A stretch of DNA of 64,000 nt from contig NBAY01000005.1 of assembly GCA_002794775.1 (NCBI GenBank), positions 1,302,001 to 1,366,000 on the forward strand, read 5' to 3'. Source of the DNA: Porodaedalea pini (Eukaryota > Basidiomycota > Agaricomycetes > Hymenochaetales > Hymenochaetaceae). The notes beneath the pieces were generated by a model. The model worked only from the letters and a program-made list of their open reading frames with translations. It had not been told where the DNA came from and searched no databases. Below are positions 56,502-64,000 of this stretch, in pieces (the stretch's first letter is position 1; every line of letters starts with the position of its first letter). Made by a program: the position numbers and the translations under genes.

Positions 56502-58313
56502 CTATACATGATCACCGAGCCCAAGCCTGAGCCCAAGCCCTAGTCCAAGCCTGAGATCAACAGTCGTGAGGCTATCCAGCATGGACATCGACAGCAATGC
56601 CTGTCCCTGTCCATCAATCCCGTTTCCGTATCCAATTCCGCCCATGCCGCTGATCATGGTCCCGTTCCTGGGAATGCCCATGAGAGCACCTGCGCATACC
56701 ATGCAACCGGGTCTGAGACGTCCATGGGGACGAGTTGGTGGCCCTTTGCTGCACCCACGTCGGAACACACGACATTGCCTGCAAGCCGCACGGCTGTAGG
56801 TATATCTGGCGGAGTTGCGACGGCCTCCAACCTGACGCTCAAGCTTGAGTTGGATGAATCGTTCAAGTCCGTGTGAAGTGCGGAACTCCACACACCATTG
56901 GCACTGTTGTTGAAATTGTAGTTATAACTGTAGCTGCACAACGCCGCACTTGGTGTCTTGAGCGTTGATTCACCGAGAGCGGCGAATACGAAAGGCGCTG
57001 TATCGGCTCTTCGAGTGGGACAGGCATCAGATCAGAAGGCAAGGGTGTCTGTGATGTAAATGCAGAAGAAAGCAATGTTTACTGTGCACTAAGCACCGCA
57101 TGCTGGTGAGCTGAGGTGGACCTGCAAACGAGAATGGCAACGATCCTGGGGATCGATAGCGGAGCGGCACGCTCTGCATTGCCACATCGTCTGGCAGTGT
57201 CGCAGCACATCTAAGTGCTCTATTTTCCATGCCTGCCTTCGTCTGCACATGGCCAAACTCCAGACTTGCACCTGCATCTGACAAGGTGGACTCGGAAAGT
57301 GCATCACGTTGCACATTGCAGAAACCGGAGATGATCCAGATGCAATTGTATCCTTGCTTTTCGTGTGTTGCATACTGCGCGAGTTCTCTTCCTGCGGCAG
57401 CATTGAGCTCTTGCTGACCAAGAGATGCCACCCAAATGCATCACCGAATGCACGTTTGCAGTGTCCAACTTCCCGCAGTGGGAGACTGGAGAGCTTTGCC
57501 CATCCACGGGTCAAATAGCATTGATCCTGTAAGAATTTTGATGCTAGAATGAGCGCAGCAAGGAAGATGCGCTGCGGGCAGAGGTGCAGCAAGGGAAGAG
57601 GTGCAGCGTGAGCTGTTTTGCCAGAATCTTGCGATGCTTGTCGTTAGACTGCCTTTGAGTCTGCATCTACTGAGTTAATGGAAGCAAAGTGTCCATCTGG
57701 AGGACTGTCGGCACACACGATGCGTTGAACAGGTCCATTGATATCAATTCCATCGGAAGGCTGCAGAGGTTGGACGTGTCCAAAGAGTTATTTGCCTTTG
57801 ATGAGGCAGACACCTCGTCTTCCTTCACGATCCTCTTATCCAACTCCGGCTCGCTTCTCACTCCCATGCCGAGCCTCTCTTGCTCTAGGAGCTCTGGCAT
57901 CTTCCCTCGCACCACCTCGATGTAGCAGAGCGCCAACTGCAGGACGCTGCATGTTGCGTGTGAACGGTGGAGGACCTGTATGAATGTTTCGATCGGAACG
58001 AGATCCTTCTTGGACATGACGGTTGTGGCATTGCTGCCAAAATTCTCAGCGAGAAAGGCAGACAGGAAAACGACTGATGTTGATGTTGAAGCATGTGGTG
58101 GGTCGGATGGGGCATGGGGAAGAGGCGAGGAAAGTGTGATGGGTGAACAGGGTGAGGAAGTTGAACCAATTGATGTTTTAGTGGTTGGCGTTGAGAGACG
58201 GCAGCTGTTTTGTCACTGCCGTGATAACTGTTTGAGTTGAAAAGACGACTGGGATGTTCTCGGGGTGCCAAATATCGGTCAGGCTTTTCACAGCTTGATC
58301 TAGAGTTGAGCAT
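56502..58313 (-). pseudogene. PCL/Pho80-type cyclin relic
   Basis: The conserved part reads SKKDLVPIETFIQVLHRSHA and TCSVLQLALCYIEVVRGKMP (58020-57890), a linker, and then LHLCPQRIFLAALILASKFL, DQCYLTRGWAKLSSLPLREV and FGDAFGWHLL (57595-57440). This is the order of a Pho85-type cyclin box, with the linker where fungi often have one. Between the two halves the frame is open after an intron except for one TAA at 57644-57646, one C-to-T step from CAA. The C-terminal Ser/Pro-rich region can only be traced in pieces down to about 56500. The start is uncertain. PCL cyclins activate Pho85 kinase in phosphate sensing and morphogenesis. This copy is probably dead. Confidence 0.6.
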
Positions 58314-58739
58314 GTCAGTTAGGGAAACAGGACAAAACCAAATTATCTATTGACTTTGCGTGCACGCCTTGGAAGGTTGCCGACAATTGGAATGCTTGAC
58401 TCGCCGACCAAACATAGTTTGCTTTTGCTGGATGTGTCTTCGGGAGTTGGGGTTGTTTCAATGTTTGAGGCACTGCTTGCTGCAGTGCTGAGAGTGGGTG
58501 TGGGGAGTGAGAGAAGGTGGAGACAGCGGGAGAGATAGTGTACACAAATGCAGCCGGGGTAATTAAAGAAGTGGATTCTTGAGAATTGGGATGCTGATGG
58601 TGGACAAGGACACGCATCAGCTTAGCGGACTTAGAAAATGCAGACTTAGAAAACATGTCGAGATGTGCTCGACGCGTTGTTGCACTTTGCTCTCTCCCAC
58701 CACCACCGCCTGCCTCTCCCTTGGTCGCAAATCTGTCAA

Positions 58740-60582
58740 GCACATCAAAAGTAAGGCCACATAGTCTTTGGGATATAATGAGCATGTTAGTCAAAACGTA
58801 GCTCGAAACAGAGCTCAGATAAGCTCATGCCACTCAAATTGGTGAGTAGTCCCTGTATACAGGCAGTTCATCTAACTGGCCTCTACTCCACAAGTACTGG
58901 GACGGTCTCACAAAGCAACGCAAGAAGGAGCATGAATAGTTCTATCCTTGGTATGTCTATCAGCCCACACGCATGGTCAAGGAGAAGAATGGCAAGGCAG
59001 AGTCGACGGCGGGTGGGAAGGTGAAGAAGGAGAAGGATGGGAAGGAACGTCATGACCATACCAAGTCGAGCAGCTGTGTGCACGGTTCTGGCGCGTGTGC
59101 CTACAACAGCTCCTTGTGCTCCACTATCAGCACCACCAGCACCACGAGTGCCCCCTCATCTGTATCAACTGTGGATTTGGAAGATTTCAGTGAGCTCGAC
59201 TCGCTCTCCGCTGACAGATCTCTCTATGGTCCATACGGCTATGCGAACGGCAGGTGCAGCAGCATGCGCGAAGTCGAGATGGTGAACCTTAGACTTTGAC
59301 ATGAGCAAATCAGAGGGATCACAGGGCCAGGGTCAAAGTCAGACACTCTCGCTCCCAATGAGCCTCTCGATGCCCTTGCTCTCTGGCGCATCTGGTTCTG
59401 GATCAAGAGCAAGCCTTGCGATCGACACGTGCAACGCTCTTGCGAGCTTCTCTCTCAAATGCGGCCCGCTCAGTACGTCTTCCTACTCGCACTTGCACCA
59501 CGGTGGACACAGGCATGGACACGGATACTCGCTTTCCGTGCAGATCCCGACTCAGACTGCCCAGAGCCTAGTTCCCGGACCACCTAATTTTGTCCTCCCA
59601 CAGAACCGCCATTCGACGAGCTCACCGAGTACACTGGCCACCGATGATGCCAGCCGACCTCTGCCCGCCTGCGCCTCCTACAATCAAGATCCTGAGGCTG
59701 CTCGAGACAGCGCCTGGTTCAAACAGTAGCTTGGCGGTTGGCTCACCTATGATGCATGAGGGCAGTGAAGGTGAGCAGCGGATGCAGGTGAATGACCATG
59801 GCCAGCAAAGAGAGGAGGTATTTGGTGGGATGAATGGTTTCCAGTTCCCGAACTCGCATCCGCAGTTGATGGTTAAGGTATGCCAGGGCAGGTCCCCGAT
59901 TTCTCAACTGCTGGTGGCAAGATGCAGGTGTAATTTTCTGCTTTTCATTGTAGCATGATGATATGTCTGATCAATTCTTGTTGATCGTAAAGCATATTTC
60001 ATGTTTCAGATCTACAACGAGCAGGTGCCTGTTGCCGCTAAACCCTGCCCTCATGCACTCATGCAGCTCAGCATTCCTAACAAGTCTTCAACCTCCTCAG
60101 GCGGCCCGTTTTCCACACCAACACCTCCTTCCTCCTTGTCCTCCTCATTCTCGCGCCTCTTCTTCCCTGGTCAATTCTCTTCGCCAACTGGCCAATCACC
60201 TGGCGGACAGTCTCAAGTGCCGGGTCAGTGTGCATTGCCGCACGGGCTGCCTGAGTCACCAGATCCACCAGTTGCTGGCGAGTGGGTCGACTACAGCCTG
60301 CCAGCATGGGCGATGCAGACGCTGTGCAATGGCGACGAATCTGCCACACATTCCTCACATGGTCAGTACCAGGAGACACAGAGTCAGAATGTATTCGGTG
60401 AAATCAACATTGGACTCGAGATGGGGCTGCCGCCATGGATGGGCTTCAGCTCAATGGGGTCAATGAGTCCCATGGGCTTGATGGGTGGTGGGATGGATGG
60501 GATGGGGCCGGACAGTGAGCGAATGGACATGTACGCAATGCACTTCCGGTTCGAGGACCTGCTCGACTTGTCGCAGTTATAA
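58740..60582 (+). pseudogene. HMG-box transcription factor relic
   Basis: After an intron near 58840-58894 the frame reads KYWDGLTKQRKKEHE, stop TAG, FYPWYVYQPTR, then a basic KEKNGKAESTAGGKVKKEKD stretch. This is the C-terminal half of an HMG box (helix 3 with KKEH-FYPWY-YQP) and its basic extension. TAG replaces an expected Gln (CAG). The N-terminal helices of the box upstream cannot be traced cleanly. The remaining ~450 residues are Ser/Gly/Met-rich, with HLHHGGHRHGHGYS and a Met/Gly stretch (MGLMGGGMDGMG), ending FRFEDLLDLSQL at 60582. It lies head-to-head with the cyclin relic. Confidence 0.55.
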
Positions 60583-61724
60583 CCTGTGCCTTGCCTCGCC
60601 TGCAGATATCGTTAAACCTGGATTCTTTATTCTTCTTTTGCTCTTATCTATGATTTTGATGCGGCTACGATTTTGAACAATTCAAATATACAATAAATGA
60701 TGCAATAGAAATACATTATTATTATATTATCTAAATAGTGTGATAATGAACCAGTAGACTTTCAGTCTCGTATAACGACTTGTAGACCTTATATAAGAAC
60801 TCTACCAGACACAACAAGAACCACAAGTAAGATTATCCCATGTCATTTTGAAGCTGCGCCGTATTCTCTTCTATATTTTCTTCAGGGCCGGTCATTCTTG
60901 TATATTTCTGGCAAGTGATGATCAGTATGACCTAACTTGGCAAGGTCGATCAGACTTGCAGCAATCTTGCAGCAACTTGTAGTTTTGTATCAGATCGAAG
61001 CTGTGCCATAATTGGTTGTACATAATTTAGAAAATATACATCTTCCATGGGCATATAAGCCTGTGCAAGATTTTAGACATTTTTGTGATGGCAGTGTATG
61101 CAAGGGTTTGAGCGAGCCCAGTAACCTGAACTCACTGTCAGACAGTTCCTTGAGTACAAGGATAGTGCATGCACTACATGCATAAAGGCACACTCTGGGT
61201 TTGAATTGAGACATAAATCTAAGCTGATCCCTTGTTTATCCATTTGGATGTGAACAGTGGGTACCCGAGTATTTAATCAGAGGGAAAGCCAAGAAGAGGA
61301 AGGACATTGGGATGTACTAGATTGGACTAGGCATATGTCCCTCTTCGAAAAACTAAATAGACCATATTGAACGGTAGTCAGCCCACGAGTGGTACTAAGG
61401 TACACATCATTTTTTTTTGTCTTCTTCCATCTCAGAAAAGAGAAATTGTTTGATCCCTGACAGTTGTTTCACTGACCACATCAGGAAAAACCTCCTGGCC
61501 AGAATCCCTGGAATCCCTGGAATCAGCTGGAATATTTGAGCAATTCCAGCCAATTCAGAGGTATTCCGATTCCACACGATTCCCAAGCATTGTTCCAGAT
61601 TTGACTAATTTGACTAATTTCCAATACCTTTCTACACATTTTTATTCACATTCTTACTGCATTCCAAACTTTTCAATCATTTTCTTACAGATTCTTGTGG
61701 CAAATGAGTGTATTTAAACAAATT
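60583..61724. other. AT-rich spacer
   Basis: No gene is recognised. Short internal repeats occur at 61499-61525 (GAATCCCTG units) and 61600-61621 (TTTGACTAA units). Confidence 0.4.
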
Positions 61725-63587
61725 CTAAACTAAAAGGATGTCATGGCCAGTCGTTGGAATGAAGCCTTTCACAGTCATCATGTACAGACCACCAGTGAAC
61801 TTCTTTGCAGACTTGATGCCCAGGATGACGGGTACGGCAAGCAGCTCCTTTTGTACATGCAACAATGTAAGGTGCACCACAGCATCGGTCTTGAGTTCCA
61901 CAAAATCTACCTTGTGAAGCTTGGTCTCGCCAGTTTTGAGAGCATGCAAGTATGAAGCAATGTCAGCACAACATCATCCCATTGTCACGACGTGCAGGCA
62001 AGACATGTACCTTGCCTTCACATGCTCAAACATCTCCTGTTGGATAGTCTTGAGAAGTGCAGGTATAGCAGTCTCCTTCAAGCCCGTATTGCATCGCACA
62101 GAAAGTGTTTGCTTCTTCTGGATATCAACCGGACCAAGTTCAAGGCGAAGTGGAACACCTGGACAAAAAGCCATTTGTAAGACCACAGGAAAACCGAGAA
62201 ATAAGGAATAATTGAATTTTTGTGCCTTCTGTTTCCAGGAGTATAGCCATCCCGTACATCTACCTTCACACTTTCCTGAGTGTCTTCACAAGCTCCTCAC
62301 AGTGGTTGTATAACTCCTGCTTATTAGTGTGCATGGTAATACTGCAGCGGACAATGAGCGATGTGTGATGGGAGAACAAGACCCTGGTTGTCACTGCAAA
62401 TTATGACCATGATTCCAACCATGTGTGTACTAAGGCTGCACGTGTTCTGCCACAGAATAATTTGCCACCATTCAGACCTGTACCCTGCAGATCGTCCAGG
62501 TCTGAGACCACGATGTTGAACATCTCTGGCTGTGAGAAGTCTTGGCCAAGGCAATGCAATGTTGCAGCTTGGATGCCATGGCCGGTCATTGTGTAAAGAC
62601 CACCGACAAACTTCTCCTTGTCCGACTTGATGCCTGTGATGACGAGTACGGTAAGCAGCACCTCATACACGCAACGACGTAAATTGAGAATTTTCCATAC
62701 TTCAGTAGGGATACATGGCCGTTTCTGTAGTCGGATGGATTGCTATGGGCTCCTCAAGCTCAGAGCTCCCTCTGAAGACACATGTCATACTGACCTTAAT
62801 CAGTGCCTATAATATTTGTCAGCACAAAGTGAGGGATTACAGAACAATCAACACACGTTCATATACCAACCCGGGAAGTCAACCCTTTCTTCCTGCCAAT
62901 AGCAATCTTCACTGTGCTGTCAATTCTCCCTTCCTCTTTCATTGCCTTTTCCTGGGCAGTAATTGCAGACATGCACACAGCAGGCACCACAGCCTCGGCC
63001 TTGAGTTCCATGAAATCTACCTTGTGAAGCTTGGTCTCCCCATTTTGAGACACGCCAGTATGAAGCAATGTTGGTTCCAGGGAGGAAGACAGTAAAATCA
63101 GAGGTGAGCACATGTACAATGAAGAGGGAAGTCGATGATGTGAGTGATGCATCAAGGACTGTGACAACCTTTGGGAATGTGTTTGCGTCAAGTGCTAATG
63201 ATGAAACTTGGACGAACTTTAACAATGCGTGTGGACAGATAAAGAGACTGGGCTCATGGGAGTCCTTGTCCAACACAAAAAAGTATTTTAACAGATCCGG
63301 TGATGCGTGCAATGATGACAACAGGAACTGTTGCAGCAGACTTTACGGTCTTCGGCTTGAAGACGAGCATTCTAATAAGTTGAAGGTCAGAAGTCAGATG
63401 GCATGTTGCCTGCAGCAGTGAGTGCATCCCACCAGGTGGCCGGCAAGGCTACTACTTCGTGTGTGATGGTTGCGGTGGATGTGATCGAGGGGTTTTTCAG
63501 ATGTTCTGTAAGGATATCAGCACCAGACATATTGGAGTGGCAGCAGATGTGAAGGTGATGTGTGGCGTGTCGCATCAAAACCAACAT
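61725..63587 (-). pseudogene. prolyl-tRNA synthetase relic (YbaK editing domain plus catalytic pieces, partly duplicated)
   Basis: From 63587 leftward, broken frames read VVALPATWWDALTAAGNMP, then LKYFFVLDKDS, TFPKVVTVLDASLTSSTSLF and HTGVSQNGETKLHKVDFMEL. This is the N-terminal YbaK-like editing domain carried by fungal ProRS. From 62670 come GIKSDKEKFVGGLYTMT, IQAATLHCLGQDFSQPEMFN, a DNQGLVLPS piece, and RLELGPVDIQKKQTLSVRCN, all class II ProRS catalytic blocks. At 61955-61725 the editing-domain end (GETKLHKVDFVELKTDAVV) recurs, joined directly to a second GIKSAKKFTGGLYMMTVKGF block, so at least two copies are present. Frameshifts and stops throughout show it is dead. Confidence 0.75.
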
Positions 63588-63821
63588 ACATGTGATTAAG
63601 TTCCCACACCTCTTCTGTGGTGACTAGAGTTGGAGGGGAAACTTGGAGTTACCCATTGAGTGGTTAACCACTGTGGTTTCCCATGAGGTTAACCACTTCA
63701 CCACAGGGCACTGTTGAAAATGGCCTGTGGTAAACCCAATTAGATATATTAGTCATTATTTCTTATGTCATAGTGTAGGGTAATCTAATCAAAAAAAATT
63801 TCAGTTGAGGCACATACAGCT
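63588..63821. repeat. palindromic motifs before an open frame at the window edge
   Basis: The perfect 12-bp palindrome GTGGTTAACCAC at 63660-63671 is followed at 63685-63696 by GAGGTTAACCAC. Around them CCACTGTGG and CCACAGGGC form further short inversions. This could be a transposon terminus or a regulatory cluster. Confidence 0.4.
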
Positions 63822-64000
63822 ATGTCTGTAAACATTCCAGGTCCTCAAGAGCTTGAAACTAAGCTTCAAGAGCTATTCTACTATCTTTCTAGTCTCCCAG
63901 ATAACCTTCCTTTCTCAAATCAGTACTATGATTTTAAATCATTCGGTCTTCCTGCTGAGGATGTTGAAGATTATGGCACAGATGGAGCTGTGAATCATGC
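63822..64000 (+). CDS. partial open reading frame leaving the window
   Basis: From ATG 63822 the frame is open for 59 codons to the last base, beginning MSVNIPGPQELETKLQELFY and continuing with a helix-rich, acidic sequence (GLPAEDVEDYGTDGA). I do not recognise it. In this repeat-rich zone a transposon-encoded protein is as likely as a host gene. Confidence 0.4.
   Translation, partial: MSVNIPGPQELETKLQELFYYLSSLPDNLPFSNQYYDFKSFGLPAEDVEDYGTDGAVNH

Noticed and set aside
1..64000. CRISPR array, rRNA, retrotransposon LTRs
   Set aside because: No regularly spaced repeats, no rRNA cores, and no reverse transcriptase or integrase motifs were seen.

Overview
The window looks like nuclear DNA of a filamentous basidiomycete, most likely an agaricomycete. 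Protein-coding genes are broken by many short introns of about 45-80 nt with GT...AG ends. The gene set is fungal (SYM1/Mpv17, PFD6, a TBC RabGAP, GH31, a GMC oxidase, a Brc1/Rtt107-type BRCT protein), and there is one eukaryotic-type tRNA. All gene models below were spliced by eye from reading-frame continuity and family motifs.

Layout. 1-7.2 kb: no supportable gene, with an AT-rich repeat patch at 5.1-6.3 kb. 7.2-11.7 kb: a CaMK-type protein kinase (+), SYM1/Mpv17 (-), and prefoldin subunit 6 (+), the last two sharing a 217-bp divergent promoter. 11.8-14.1 kb: a protein-kinase gene (-) split by a 1.08-kb fold-back element. 14.6-20.0 kb: a 1,676-aa SH3 + TBC protein. 20.3-21.0 kb: an internally deleted pogo-type element. 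21.2-27.2 kb: a secreted GH31 alpha-glucosidase (-) and a peroxisomal-type 2,4-dienoyl-CoA reductase (+). 27.2-30 kb: a GH31 relic and a multi-pass membrane protein. 30.5-34.3 kb: a dienoyl-CoA isomerase gene (-) carrying a complete 2,468-bp pogo transposon inside one intron. 34.5-45.5 kb: tRNase Z with a possible mitochondrial presequence, an unknown protein, the Brc1/Rtt107-type gene, tRNA-Gly(UCC) and a secreted GMC oxidoreductase.

46.0-55.3 kb: the most unusual object here. It is a 9.29-kb unit flanked by TA on both sides and ending in two near-identical inverted arms of about 1,995 bp. Each arm carries a DD34E (Tc1/mariner-like) transposase reading inward. The 5.3 kb between the arms holds two divergently transcribed genes of unknown function. 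All four coding units carry nonsense codons one C-to-T step from a sense codon, mostly CGA to TGA.

55.3-64 kb: a decayed zone with relics of a PCL/Pho80-type cyclin, an HMG-box protein and prolyl-tRNA synthetase (YbaK domain plus catalytic fragments, partly duplicated). At the right edge a new open frame runs out of the window.

Functional links: the 2,4-dienoyl-CoA reductase and the dienoyl-CoA isomerase act on the same substrates in peroxisomal beta-oxidation of unsaturated fatty acids, lie about 3.4 kb apart, and both end in PTS1-like tripeptides.
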